A DNA stretch of 64,000 nucleotides from Spirochaetia bacterium UBA5763 (GTDB lineage Bacteria > Spirochaetota > UBA4802 > UBA5550), in contig DIEX01000030.1 of assembly GCA_002418835.1 (NCBI GenBank), positions 1 through 64,000 on the forward strand, given 5' to 3'. Numbering within the stretch: position 1 is the stretch's first letter; each line of letters opens with the position of its first letter. The notes under the pieces are model-generated. The model was not told where the DNA came from, ran no database searches, and worked only from the letters and a program-made list of their open reading frames with translations. Position numbers and translations under genes: made by a program. This document shows, piece by piece, positions 1 to 9,150 of the stretch.

Positions 1-80
1 GAATTGAAATGGGTTCGAAATGACAAAATCATAAATTCCGATTTAAACTGAAAAACATTTTCTTATTTAAATCAATAAAA

Positions 81-112
81 AAAGCTGGTTAAATAGATTT
101 AACCAGCTTTTT
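81..112 (-). terminator. Rho-independent terminator after tRNA-Leu
   Basis: A 13-bp perfect stem (81-93 with 98-110) with a 4-nt loop is flanked by A-runs and T-runs on both sides, so it can act in either direction. It lies 7 bases beyond the 3' end of the minus-strand tRNA and most simply ends that transcript. Confidence 0.85.
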
Positions 113-118
113 TGTTAT

Positions 119-200
119 TGCCCAGAGCGGGACTTGAACCCACACGAGTAATCTCACATGGCCCTCAACCATGCGTGTCTACCAATTCCACCACCTGGGC
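119..200 (-). tRNA. tRNA-Leu (anticodon GAG)
   Basis: The reverse complement starts GCCCAGGTGGTGGAATTGG and folds as a class II tRNA with a long variable arm. The 7-bp acceptor stem GCCCAGG pairs with TCTGGGC (last pair G-T). The anticodon loop TTGAGGG gives anticodon GAG, which reads CUC/CUU leucine codons. The T-arm GGTTCAAGTCC is canonical and the discriminator base is A. The CCA end is not encoded, so CCA must be added after transcription. A strong terminator follows. Confidence 0.95.
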
Positions 201-298
201 ATTAGTAGCAATAACTTACGTAAGACTAAATACATTCGGCCGGATCTTATGTCAACAATAATTAAAAAATTTTTTCTGTTGGCATTAATTTTTTCAAG

Positions 299-367
299 AG
301 TCTCCCGCGAAGACACATAGCTTAAAATTTAACACAGATTAAAGCGCCTCTGCGTCTCCGCGAGATA
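299..367. repeat. Imperfect inverted repeat downstream of lon
   Basis: TCTCCCGCGAAGACAC near 299-315 is an imperfect inverted match to GCGTCTCCGCGAGA near 350-364. The right half resembles the dispersed CTCTGCGTCTC-type intergenic repeats seen in many bacterial genomes. It could be a degenerate mobile repeat or a weak fold downstream of lon. Only one copy is visible in the window. Confidence 0.35.
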
Positions 368-375
368 GTCCTTTT

Positions 376-2745
376 TTAATATACTATTTTCAGCACCTCA
401 TCAAAGTAATTCACAAAGTACGCATCAAGTCCCTTCTTTATGTAATCCGGGAGTTCATCGAAATCCTTTTTGTTTTCATAGGGATAAATTATAGTTTTAA
501 CCTTTGCTTTCTTTGCGGCAATGGTCTTCTCCTTAACTCCGCCAATAGGGAGCACTTTTCCTGTTACAGTCAGCTCACCTGTCATGGCAATATTCTTTTT
601 GATAGGTTTGTTCTTTGCCAGAGAATATAATGAAGTGGCCATTGTTATACCTGCTGAAGGGCCATCCTTTGGAGTCGCACCAGCAGGAACATGAAGATGT
701 ATAAAATGATCGGCGAAGTAATCCGCAGCGATCCCATAATCTTCCGCCCTGGACTGAATGTATGTATATGCGATCTCGGAGGATTCACGCATAACATCCT
801 TCAGTTGCCCTGTCTGCTTGAATCCCTTCACTTTTGTATGAATAGCTGTTGATTCTATATACAGAGTTGTGCCCCCCATACTGGTCCACGCAAGCCCCAT
901 AACAACACCGGGGATGCTTTTGTCATAAAGAGACTCATCCGTGAATCTGGGCTTGCCGAGAAACTCCTCAAGATTTTTATCAGTTACCGCTATGGACTCC
1001 GTGCTCCCTTCAGCAAACTTGCGTGCAGCCTTGCGCATCACCTTCTTGATATTGTTCTCAAGAGAGCGGACTCCTGCTTCACGGGCGTAACCATCCACCA
1101 TCCCTTTTATTGCGTTATTATCAATGGAAACCATCCCCTTCTTCAGGCCGTGCTCCTTAAGCTGCTTGCTCACAAGATACTTCCGGGCAATCTGGAGCTT
1201 CTCTTCCATTATATATCCCGAGAGCTTCATTATCTCCATCCTGTCAAAGAGCGGAGCTGGAATCGTGTCCATTGTATTTGCTGTTGCTATAAAGAGGATG
1301 TTCGACAGGTCGAACCTTACATCCATATAATGGTCAAGAAAATTGTTATTCTGCTCCGGATCAAGAACTTCAAGGAGAGCCGATGCGGGATCACCCTGAA
1401 AGCTCGCTCCGATTTTATCTATCTCATCCAGCATGATTACAGGATTTGCAACTCCAACAGTTTTAAGGCTCTGTATGAGTTTACCAGGCATGGCACCGAT
1501 ATAGGTTCTCCTGTGCCCTTTTATTTCAGCCTCGTCGCGCATCCCGCCAAGTGAAAAACGGAAAAACTTCCGGTTGAGAGCCTCTGCCACCGACTTTCCG
1601 ATTGATGTTTTACCTACACCGGGAGGCCCTATGAAACAGATGATAGAACCGGAGATATTCCCCTTCATCTTCCCTGTTGCGATGAATTCAAGAATCCTCT
1701 CCTTGATATCATCGAGCCCGTAATGGTCACGGTTTAGTATCTGCCTGGCCTTCTCTATGTCGTAGTTATCCTCGGAGAATATTCCCCAGGGGAGAGATGT
1801 GAGCCAGTCGAGATAGTTGCGGCTTACACCGTACTCAGCTGAGTGAGGTTCAAGGAGCCGCATCTTGTTCATCTCCTCATCTATCTTCTTAGCAGCCTCT
1901 TCACTGAGTTTAAGTTTCGCGATTCTCTCTTCAAACTTTTCGATCTCTGAAGATTTTTCATCTTTTTCAAGGCCGAGTTCCTTCTTAATCTCTTTGAGCT
2001 GTTCTTTAAGGAAGAACTCCTTCTGCTGTTTGGAGATTCTCTCCTCGATCTGCTGTGTTATCTTCTTCTGGAGTTTATTAAGCTCAATCTCCTTCTTCAG
2101 CAGAATAAGGACCTTTTTCACGCGCTGACGCACGTCAAAAGTTTCAAGTACATCCTGTATCTCTCCAGACTCAGCAGTGGTCATGGAGGCGACAAAATCT
2201 GCAAGTTTTCCGGGATCTTCAACACTGAACCTGTTAAGAAAAAGCTTAAGCTCCTCCTGGAAGAGCGAGTTTGTTTTTATGAGATCCTTCACAGAGCTTA
2301 TGATTGCCATAGAATAGGCTTTCATCTCGTCAGTAGGTTTGAATTCATCCTCGTAGAAATTATCCACATCCCACCTGATAACAGGGCCATTCTGAATAAT
2401 TCTCTTGTATGTAAACCTACCAAGAGCATTAAGCATTACCTGAACTGTCCTTTCATCAACAGGTGTAATCTTGATTATTTTTACAGCAACACCCACAGTG
2501 TATAGATCTTCAGTTTTTGCCATGCCGTCATGCTGATTTTTTATAAGCACGACTCCCCCGATTTTATTCGGTGAGTCAATTATCTCCTGGGCGCTTTCGA
2601 TCATAATGTCCCCTGTGAGGATCAGAGGTATCATCATTCCAGGGAATATGGGCCTCTGGGATATCGGTATTATAGTCATACTATCCGGCCTGAATTCCTG
2701 GGCCAGTATTATCTGGTTTTCAAGGTTTGTCATTTCATCTGCCAT
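376..2745 (-). CDS. lon: ATP-dependent protease Lon
   Basis: Lon is a cytoplasmic hexameric AAA+ serine protease that degrades misfolded and regulatory proteins. The 789-aa protein has the full bacterial order: N-terminal substrate-binding domain (about 22-205), a charged coiled coil (about 215-300), an AAA+ module with Walker A GPPGVGKT at 373-380 and Walker B VIMLDEID near 436-443, then the protease domain. The catalytic dyad is intact: Ser697 in KDGPSAG and Lys740 in GGVKEK. Length is usual for the family. The ATG at 2745 is preceded by a GGGGG stretch at suitable spacing. It is transcribed alone, with the tRNA-Leu gene downstream on the same strand. Confidence 0.97.
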   Translation of the reverse strand: MADEMTNLENQIILAQEFRPDSMTIIPISQRPIFPGMMIPLILTGDIMIESAQEIIDSPNKIGGVVLIKNQHDGMAKTEDLYTVGVAVKIIKITPVDERTVQVMLNALGRFTYKRIIQNGPVIRWDVDNFYEDEFKPTDEMKAYSMAIISSVKDLIKTNSLFQEELKLFLNRFSVEDPGKLADFVASMTTAESGEIQDVLETFDVRQRVKKVLILLKKEIELNKLQKKITQQIEERISKQQKEFFLKEQLKEIKKELGLEKDEKSSEIEKFEERIAKLKLSEEAAKKIDEEMNKMRLLEPHSAEYGVSRNYLDWLTSLPWGIFSEDNYDIEKARQILNRDHYGLDDIKERILEFIATGKMKGNISGSIICFIGPPGVGKTSIGKSVAEALNRKFFRFSLGGMRDEAEIKGHRRTYIGAMPGKLIQSLKTVGVANPVIMLDEIDKIGASFQGDPASALLEVLDPEQNNNFLDHYMDVRFDLSNILFIATANTMDTIPAPLFDRMEIMKLSGYIMEEKLQIARKYLVSKQLKEHGLKKGMVSIDNNAIKGMVDGYAREAGVRSLENNIKKVMRKAARKFAEGSTESIAVTDKNLEEFLGKPRFTDESLYDKSIPGVVMGLAWTSMGGTTLYIESTAIHTKVKGFKQTGQLKDVMRESSEIAYTYIQSRAEDYGIAADYFADHFIHLHVPAGATPKDGPSAGITMATSLYSLAKNKPIKKNIAMTGELTVTGKVLPIGGVKEKTIAAKKAKVKTIIYPYENKKDFDELPDYIKKGLDAYFVNYFDEVLKIVY

Positions 2746-2818
2746 ACTGCAACCCCCGTTTTGGAATGAATCTATTTTGTTATATTACAGCACTTTAAGA
2801 TTGAATTAGTAAGTAATT

Positions 2819-2944
2819 TGTCATTCCGGTTTGTCTATCAGGCAATACCGGAATCTTAATGACAGAAATTTATTCCTGAAAAAGGATAATTATTGTTTAC
2901 CTTAAGATTCCGGCGTTTCGTTATCACTCCAGCCGGAATGACAA
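2819..2944. repeat. TGTCAT-type inverted-repeat element (copy A)
   Basis: The outer arms TGTCATTCCGG (from 2820) and CCGGAATGACA (ending about 2943) are inverted copies. Inner arms ACCGGAATCTTAA (from 2847) and TTAAGATTCCGG (from 2902) are also inverted copies, so the whole 126-bp unit folds into nested hairpins. It fills most of the gap upstream of lon. Related termini occur at 7776, 8677 and 30804. Confidence 0.7.
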
Positions 2945-3011
2945 CGCTTTAATCATTTCATAATATGATATTGCTTCAACAACCGGATCTGATATTGCAC
3001 TGTATCAGTTT

Positions 3012-3959
3012 TCAACCTTTCTTCTTCTCTAAATCCTTGATATTTTTAATAAAATACTTTTCAGTCTGCCACCCGCCTAACGTGAAGATATACGGATTGG
3101 ATGGTGAAGATGCGTAATACATCTCCTTGTCCTTTTTACTGTAAATGTTAAGCTCATAATCACCACCTGCTGTTTTAAGCTTAACCGTGCAGACAACGTT
3201 ACCCTTGTCAGGTTTCTCCGCAAATGTTGATGCGCGCAGAGGGCTGAAAGAATGCACGATGTTGTTAATCATTGATGTATTCAGTTCCATGGACTCATAC
3301 CCTTTGCATACCCAGAGAATCTGCTTTGTAGCAGGCGCTTTCCCGTCATCGGCTTTCTCTTTCGGTTCCTCTTTTTTATCTTCAGCTTTGGTGAATATGT
3401 ACTCCTTGCCTGAATATTTTACAATGAATGAGAGGAGTTCATCACCCTTAACATCAAAAATCTTTTTATCACGCAGCATATCAGCTTCAGGTTTGAACTC
3501 CGCAGGAGTAATCCCTGACGCGAGATAAACCTCCTTAGCATCATCGAGCCTCACATACACCTGGTTACCCGTGAGTCCCTGCTTGCCGATCATAAGCTTA
3601 CGGAGCTGTTTCCCTCCTGCGGATGCTGTAACTTCTACACCCTTATTTTCAGTGAGGTCATATTTATCAAAATAACCTTTTTCTGACACTAAATCAAGGA
3701 GTTTAATTTCACTTATCTTTTTTTCAATATCAGCAACCTGATCCCGGTCAGCTGGATACCCCTGCTCATTTATTAACCATTTATCTCCGCTTTTTAACAG
3801 TTTCAGAGAATACCCGTCAGCTTTTACTGTTATAAGATCTGACGGTGACTGAAGTTTACCCGGTTCAGATACTCCGCCTCTGAAATCCGCTTTCTGGATT
3901 ACAATTACAGCCACAAGTACCGCAGCTATTCCAAGACTTACAAGGAGTTTTCTGTTCAT
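3012..3959 (-). CDS. DUF4340 family membrane-anchored protein
   Basis: 315 aa. An N-terminal hydrophobic segment (about residues 4-22) acts as an uncleaved anchor or signal, followed by a soluble extracytoplasmic region. The repeated pattern (WLINEQGYPADRDQV, then KLMIGKQGLTGNQVYVRL and KEVYLASG) is typical of DUF4340 proteins, which sit next to GldG-type ABC auxiliary proteins. A lysine/glutamate-rich insert lies near residues 188-205. The start overlaps the stop of the upstream GldG-like gene by 4 bases (ATGA), so the two are translationally coupled. It is the last gene of a four-gene ABC operon. The substrate is unknown; cell-surface or polysaccharide export is only a guess. Confidence 0.85.
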   Translation of the reverse strand: MNRKLLVSLGIAAVLVAVIVIQKADFRGGVSEPGKLQSPSDLITVKADGYSLKLLKSGDKWLINEQGYPADRDQVADIEKKISEIKLLDLVSEKGYFDKYDLTENKGVEVTASAGGKQLRKLMIGKQGLTGNQVYVRLDDAKEVYLASGITPAEFKPEADMLRDKKIFDVKGDELLSFIVKYSGKEYIFTKAEDKKEEPKEKADDGKAPATKQILWVCKGYESMELNTSMINNIVHSFSPLRASTFAEKPDKGNVVCTVKLKTAGGDYELNIYSKKDKEMYYASSPSNPYIFTLGGWQTEKYFIKNIKDLEKKKG

Positions 3960-6097
3960 GCTTTTTCAGCTCCTCCGAATTTTATTTCGATCTTTTTTCT
4001 TCTCGAGATCCTTCTTCTCCAGACAACAAATCCCGTGAGTATTACGAATACCGGCACAAGCCCTATATTTATAACTTTTAGCATAAAACGTGTATTATCC
4101 GATGTTTTAACCAGGGGATTGTAATCCAGACTTTTACTTTTCATTTCCGGAACATAGAGGTTCCCTGCAAGGTAATCAACCATTGAATGAAGGAGTATAT
4201 CATTGGAGAAAGCCTCTCCGCCACCAGTGCCTGCAAGAATCCTTCGTGAATGATTGATGAATCCTGATGATGTAATGTCAGATGTTCCCACCACGATAAT
4301 CTCACTTTTTCCTGATTCAATAGTAGAATCGAGCTTTTTCTGCGCGGTGAGCGAATTCTTTACCTTGGCATCTTTTGCAGCAGGGGCGTCTTTATCTTTG
4401 TAGAAACTCTCAAACTTACCTGAAGCAAGCACCGCAACATTGTAGCTGTTAAGCTCCTTTCCTGAAGGGGGATTCATGAACATAGGATTGAAGTTCATTC
4501 TCCCCTCCATTAACCAGCTTTCCGGTGAAGTGGCTACAAGCACTTCGGATATTATGCCTTTCTCCTTAAACTTTTCATCAAGATCAATTGATGAGCTTTT
4601 AAAGAAAAGCGCGCTGTTTACATGTTTTGTGATTATACTTTTTTTATTAAGTCCCTTCTTCTCAATCATCGGCATAAGCGGATAATCGCTAATCATTGAG
4701 CCCAGGTTCACCTTTGTTGAACTTTTATCAAGCACCACATTTTTATTAACTTTTATCCCGTAAGAGGCCAGCATATCGTCAAGCCCGTTGTTTACCGGAA
4801 CTATCATCGGCTCCCCGCCCATAAACTGCATCTGCTGGTTGTTTATTTCAAGGAATGAATTAACAAACAGGAGAACAGATTTCCCCTGCATGAGGAACTG
4901 GTCCACCTTGAACTTTTCAGCATCAGTGAATGCTTCAGTGGGGCCGTTTATTATAAGCACATTGAGATCATCCGGGATCTCCTGAGTAAGGAGATCAACC
5001 TCTGCAACCTCATACATGTCCGTGATGATATCATTGAAGAGCCCGGCTCCCTCGGCATTTCTCTTGTCGTTCAGTTCAGGTATGCCATGCCCACGGACAT
5101 AGCCGATTCGCGGATTTACGCTCAGGAGACCGCTTATGGCTCCATTTATCCGGTCTTCAAGTTTGTCTATACCGGTAATTACATTTGTGCCGAAGAGTGT
5201 CGGAACCACATCAAGGTCAAGCTTCCTGAATTTGCCTTTACCTTCCAGTACAATACCGAATACAGCTTCTCCAGCCGCAACAGATTTGCCGCTCCTTGTT
5301 TTTGCAGCACCCCACTGGAGACGGGCGATCCCGTATTGAGCCGCAAGGGCTTCAGGTTTGTCAGTTGTTGAGGGATCAATTACACGGAATGAAATCTTCC
5401 CGTAATTATGGAGATTACTTTTTGCCGCAGCATTCTTTACAATCTCCTCAAGCTTGTTAATCCCGTCTATAGGGAGATCCTTGAGGCGTGAATCGAGGTA
5501 AAGAGTAAGCGTTATGGGCTCCTTCATTTTAAGGAGAGCGTCAATCTTCCCTGTCATCTTCGCGATACGGGAGGTTATCTCGTACTCAAGGCCCACTGTT
5601 GTGGCGAGGGCATCAATCTTTTCGACAAGATCCGCATGCTGTATCACAACGCCCATGTACACGTTGCGGACTTTTACCTGGTCATTGGCGAATTCCCTGC
5701 TCTGCACAGGGTTAATGCCGTACTCTGTTGCCTTGGATTCAAGCTTATCCGCATCAACAATTTCATACGAAAAGTTCCTGTTGCCATAAAAGTCGTACTC
5801 CTCAAGGAGGTCTTTAAGGTAGCGGGAGACAGCCGCGTGTTCAGCAGGGAGATCGTGTGAGAAAAAAACCTTTATCTTCAGTTTCTCGTCAAGCTCTGAC
5901 ACAATTTCTTTGCTTCTGTCTGAGAGAGAATATGTATCACTCCTGGTAAGATCAAAACGGAGTGTGAATGTTGCTGCTGCTATATTAATCAGTATTATTA
6001 TCGCGATATTTATAAAGAACTGGAAGTTCTTCTCTCCGATCTTCATTTTATTTACAAAATCGTTTTTGAATTCAGCTAATTTTTGTTTGAAAGCCAT
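3956..6097 (-). CDS. GldG-like ABC transporter auxiliary protein
   Basis: 713 aa. One TM segment lies near residues 25-50 (FFINIAIIILINIAAATFTL), then a long periplasmic region with the DTYSLSDRSKEIVSELDEKLKIKVFFS pattern of the GldG/ABC_transp_aux family (split here only for reference), and a second TM near 680-700 followed by a basic tail. This is the topology of GldG, the large non-permease partner of an ABC-2 exporter; GldG acts in Bacteroidota gliding and secretion, but homologues are widespread in non-gliding bacteria. A strong GGAGGT ribosome site precedes the ATG. It lies 3 bp after the permease gene and overlaps the DUF4340 gene. What is exported is not evident. Confidence 0.85.
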   Translation of the reverse strand: MAFKQKLAEFKNDFVNKMKIGEKNFQFFINIAIIILINIAAATFTLRFDLTRSDTYSLSDRSKEIVSELDEKLKIKVFFSHDLPAEHAAVSRYLKDLLEEYDFYGNRNFSYEIVDADKLESKATEYGINPVQSREFANDQVKVRNVYMGVVIQHADLVEKIDALATTVGLEYEITSRIAKMTGKIDALLKMKEPITLTLYLDSRLKDLPIDGINKLEEIVKNAAAKSNLHNYGKISFRVIDPSTTDKPEALAAQYGIARLQWGAAKTRSGKSVAAGEAVFGIVLEGKGKFRKLDLDVVPTLFGTNVITGIDKLEDRINGAISGLLSVNPRIGYVRGHGIPELNDKRNAEGAGLFNDIITDMYEVAEVDLLTQEIPDDLNVLIINGPTEAFTDAEKFKVDQFLMQGKSVLLFVNSFLEINNQQMQFMGGEPMIVPVNNGLDDMLASYGIKVNKNVVLDKSSTKVNLGSMISDYPLMPMIEKKGLNKKSIITKHVNSALFFKSSSIDLDEKFKEKGIISEVLVATSPESWLMEGRMNFNPMFMNPPSGKELNSYNVAVLASGKFESFYKDKDAPAAKDAKVKNSLTAQKKLDSTIESGKSEIIVVGTSDITSSGFINHSRRILAGTGGGEAFSNDILLHSMVDYLAGNLYVPEMKSKSLDYNPLVKTSDNTRFMLKVINIGLVPVFVILTGFVVWRRRISRRKKIEIKFGGAEKA

Positions 6098-6100
6098 AAT

Positions 6101-6811
6101 CTACCTCCTCTCCTCAACATTCTTTACAGTGAACATAAGGGAAAGAGCGCAGACAGATATAAAATATATAACATCCCGTGTATCGATAATTCCTCTTGCT
6201 ATATTCTGGAAATGGAAATCTGTTCCGAAGTATGAAATAAAACCGAATGGTGCCGGGAGGAATATAATAACTTTATCGAGAATCCAGAGAAGGAAACAGG
6301 CTGCCCATGCAGTGATAAATGAAATGATCTGGTTTCTAGTAAATGATGACGCGAGCAGACCGATTGATGTATAAGCCGCCGCAAGAAGAAGCGCCCCGAT
6401 ATAACCGCCAATTACCGGACCGGGGTCAGGTGAACCCACAAGAAACACGGTTACAAGATATATCAGTGTTGGTGAGAGCATTATTGCAGAGAAAGCAACC
6501 CCGGCAAAAAACTTCCCCAGTACCGCATCCCATGCCGAAACCGGCAGAGTCATAAGTATCTCGAAAGAGCCTGACTGCCTCTCCTCGGCAAAGAGCTTCA
6601 TTGTTACAGCAGGCACAACGAATGAGAGCATAAGCGGAAGAGTCTGGAATAGCCCCCTCATCTCCGCCTGATTATAATAAAAGAAATCCTTGAAAAAGAA
6701 GAATCCTGTAAACGCCAGGAATACTGTAATAACTATATATGCAATGGGACTGTTGAAGTACCCTTTAAGCTCCTTCCTCATTATAATGAGGGATTCATTT
6801 AACCTTTTCAT
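6101..6811 (-). CDS. ABC-2 type transporter permease (GldF-like)
   Basis: 236 aa with six hydrophobic segments. The opening MKRLNESLIIMRKELKGYF followed by NSPIAYIVI is typical of GldF-type ABC-2 permeases, as is the FAEERQSGSFEILMTLPVS motif about 80 residues in. A longer frame reaches 6844, but the ATG at 6811 has GGAGG 6 bases upstream and is preferred. This start lies inside the end of the ATPase gene (overlap 17 bp), giving coupling. It forms the membrane channel with the ATPase and the GldG-like protein. Confidence 0.88.
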   Translation of the reverse strand: MKRLNESLIIMRKELKGYFNSPIAYIVITVFLAFTGFFFFKDFFYYNQAEMRGLFQTLPLMLSFVVPAVTMKLFAEERQSGSFEILMTLPVSAWDAVLGKFFAGVAFSAIMLSPTLIYLVTVFLVGSPDPGPVIGGYIGALLLAAAYTSIGLLASSFTRNQIISFITAWAACFLLWILDKVIIFLPAPFGFISYFGTDFHFQNIARGIIDTRDVIYFISVCALSLMFTVKNVEERR

Positions 6812-7736
6812 CTTCACCTCCGGTTGTAAGCTCCCTGAATACATTTTCGAGGCTCAGGTGTTCCTGCTTCATCTCGTATATCACCCAGTTATTCTGCACT
6901 GCAAGCCTGAAGAGCTCCGGCCTCACCTCAGACTGGTGGCCAACAGTAAGTACTGCTGAGGTGAACTCCTCCCCGTCAATGCTTGCCACGTTTTTAACAC
7001 CGCCTATGCCTGAAACTGCTGATTTAAGGGTAATAAAATCTGTGCCGGACACCCTGAATATGATATCCTTGTCACCTTTCACTGCTGACTGGAGGTTCTC
7101 TGTACTGTCATCAGCAACAATACTTCCACGGTTTATGATAATTACCCTGTCACATGTTGCTTCAACTTCGGAGAGGATGTGAGTTGAAAGAATAACCGTT
7201 TTGCTCTTCCCAAGTTCTTTTATGAGATTTCTTATCTCCACAATTTCAATGGGGTCAAGTCCGGAAGTCGGTTCATCCAGTATAAGGATCTGCGGGTCGT
7301 GGATCATCGCATGGGCAAGCCCCACCCTCTGCTTATACCCTTTTGAAAGCTCATTAATGTTCTTATGCATTACATCAGTGATGCGGCAGATACCAGCGAC
7401 TTCGGAGATTCTCCCATCATCATTTATGCCGCGTATTTCCGCCACATACTTCAGGTAGTCATAAACCATCATCTCTCCATAGAGAGGAGCGGATTCCGGC
7501 AGATAACCGATCATCTTTTTGATATCAAGCGTGTTTTCCGCACTCTTTTTTTCATCAACTGTTATTGAACCGCTGTCAGGTGTGAGGTAACAGCTCAGCA
7601 TACGCAGTGTGGTGGTTTTTCCAGCACCATTAGGGCCGAGAAGACCTGTAATCTCCCCGTCCCTGATTATAAATGAAATGTCATCCACGGCCTTAAAATC
7701 CCCGTAAGATTTCGAAAGACCATCAACAGTTATCAT
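6795..7736 (-). CDS. ABC transporter ATP-binding protein (GldA-like)
   Basis: 313 aa cytoplasmic ATPase. Walker A is GPNGAGKTT (about residues 35-43), the Q-loop region is MIGYLPESAPLY, the signature is LSKGYKQRVGLA and Walker B is ILILDEPTSGLDP, followed by the STHILSEV switch histidine. The C-terminal 80 residues form the extra domain common to ABC-2 (DrrA/GldA) ATPases. First gene of the operon ATPase-permease-GldG-DUF4340, so the four products should form one exporter complex. Upstream lies a short palindromic repeat. Confidence 0.92.
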   Translation of the reverse strand: MITVDGLSKSYGDFKAVDDISFIIRDGEITGLLGPNGAGKTTTLRMLSCYLTPDSGSITVDEKKSAENTLDIKKMIGYLPESAPLYGEMMVYDYLKYVAEIRGINDDGRISEVAGICRITDVMHKNINELSKGYKQRVGLAHAMIHDPQILILDEPTSGLDPIEIVEIRNLIKELGKSKTVILSTHILSEVEATCDRVIIINRGSIVADDSTENLQSAVKGDKDIIFRVSGTDFITLKSAVSGIGGVKNVASIDGEEFTSAVLTVGHQSEVRPELFRLAVQNNWVIYEMKQEHLSLENVFRELTTGGEDEKVK

Positions 7737-7775
7737 TGAAGAACAGCCTCCTGTATAATAAAAAATAATTCATCA

Positions 7776-7803
7776 TGTCATACCCGCTGCAGCGGGTATC
7801 CAT
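7776..7803. repeat. TGTCAT half-element with 20-bp perfect palindrome (copy B)
   Basis: TGTCATACCCGCTGCAGCGG continues to GTATCCA. Bases 7780-7799 are a perfect 20-bp palindrome (ATACCCGCTG/CAGCGGGTAT). It looks like a single arm of the larger element at 30804, with no partner arm nearby. Confidence 0.7.
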
Positions 7804-7929
7804 ATTAAAAAGTTAAATAATTTAATGGGTGCAATTTGAAGTGCAATTCAACCTGAAATAAGGCAAATTACAAGATATTTCTGTAATAACTGCACCTTTT
7901 TTGTTACATAAAAAAAATGGTTCAAATTG

Positions 7930-8466
7930 TTATATATGATCCTGCGGATATGATGCTGAATCAGATTTTTTTATGATTTCAGTTATCTCCCCTATGTACA
8001 GCCTGTGATAATCATTGTTATAAAAGCCTGTAATTGCCGGATCAAGAAAGTTGGCAGGTTCAATATCCTGAAAATAAAGTTTTGTGCATTCCAGCACAAG
8101 TTTAGCTTCGTCAAAATGGACTGGACCATTCCCTGATACAACCGGGGTAAGCCCTGCCTCCTTCACTTTATCTGTATCACGTCCCGATTTTGCTCCGCAG
8201 ATGGATAGAGCTTTCCTGTACTTCTCATCAAAAAATGAAAGGGAGTAGGATTTATTTCTCTCAAGGAATTCATAAGTATACCGTGAAGGCCTGACAAAAA
8301 TATAGGAGACCGGCTTATTCCAGAGGACTCCTAACCCGCCCCATGAAGCTGTCATTGTGTTAAACGAATCTTTATCACCGGCTGTTATAAGCATCCAGTC
8401 CGATCCAATCAGTTTAAAAGGATTTTCGTCAATTTTGTTAAGTCCGGTTTTTTCAAATTTTATCAT
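7930..8466 (-). CDS. Flavin reductase family protein (FMN-binding split barrel)
   Basis: 178 aa. The N-terminal part (DWMLITAGD, then FNTMTASWGG and VSYIFVRPSRYTYEFLE) matches the flavin-reductase-like split-barrel family, which binds FMN and transfers electrons from NAD(P)H or serves small flavin-dependent reactions. The CGAKSGRDTDKV stretch is shared with the second family member at 30148, which is otherwise only distantly similar. Length is usual. A GAGGT ribosome site precedes the ATG. It is a single-gene unit; its redox partner is not evident. Confidence 0.88.
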   Translation of the reverse strand: MIKFEKTGLNKIDENPFKLIGSDWMLITAGDKDSFNTMTASWGGLGVLWNKPVSYIFVRPSRYTYEFLERNKSYSLSFFDEKYRKALSICGAKSGRDTDKVKEAGLTPVVSGNGPVHFDEAKLVLECTKLYFQDIEPANFLDPAITGFYNNDYHRLYIGEITEIIKKSDSASYPQDHI

Positions 8467-8676
8467 AATTATACCTCATGTTTATAATATAAGCAGAATT
8501 CTGAAACTTTAGAAAAACTAATCACGTGATAAATGTAAATAAAAATATTACAGTTAAACTGTCAATAAAATTATTACATTTATCAAAATAAACCGGAATT
8601 GAAAGTTCAGCTATATCCTTGACAAATAATTATTATCCTTGTATCAATTATAGCAGTTAACGAATTATTCAAACCA

Positions 8677-8782
8677 TGTCATTTCGAACGCATGTGAGAC
8701 GACCGAAGTAGAGCTGGAAGCTAATCTAAAAATGATCGTAAAAAAAAGATTTCTCAGTCGCTGCCGCTTCTTCGAAATGACA
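8677..8782. repeat. TGTCATTTCGAA inverted-repeat element (copy C)
   Basis: Perfect 12-bp terminal inverted repeats TGTCATTTCGAA (8677-8688) and TTCGAAATGACA (8771-8782) enclose 82 bp. The core holds an AGATTTCTCAGTCGCTGCCGC stretch familiar from dispersed intergenic repeats in several phyla. It occupies the gap (8467-8817) upstream of the MNT/HEPN pair; the rest of that gap is AT-rich with no gene seen. Confidence 0.75.
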
Positions 8783-8817
8783 GATTCGTTCTAATCCAAT
8801 CGTTAAGAGCTATAATA

Positions 8818-9150
8818 ATGAAAAAAGATATTAAAATGGAAGACAAAACTCTAATTGAAATTAATAACACTCTTGCAGGAGAATTAGGGGATATCGTTGA
8901 AAGAATAATCCTCTTTGGTTCACGTGCACATGGATCTTCCGATACATATTCTGATTATGATATTCTGATTATACTTAATACAGAAATTGACTGGCAGCTT
9001 GAATGGAAAATTTATGATTTATGTTTTGATATCTCACTTGAAAATGATATCCTGATTGACATAAAAATAATTTCTTCTTCTGATTTAAACACTATCAGGG
9101 GGAGACAACCGTATATTCAGGAAGCTTTAAGTAGCGGTATAACTCTATGA
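8818..9150 (+). CDS. MNT-type nucleotidyltransferase (HEPN/MNT antitoxin)
   Basis: 110 aa. The minimal nucleotidyltransferase signature is complete: GSRAHG (34-39) and a DxD pair (Asp46, Asp48), with a third acidic residue in ILIDIKII. Small MNT proteins of this kind pair with HEPN toxins; in characterised pairs the MNT protein AMPylates the HEPN RNase and silences it. The HEPN gene follows with a 4-bp overlap (ATGA), supporting one bicistronic module. Met7 at 8836 is an alternative start. The pair sits beside a repeat element, as expected for a mobile or defence-related module. Function inferred from family. Confidence 0.88.
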   Translation: MKKDIKMEDKTLIEINNTLAGELGDIVERIILFGSRAHGSSDTYSDYDILIILNTEIDWQLEWKIYDLCFDISLENDILIDIKIISSSDLNTIRGRQPYIQEALSSGITL

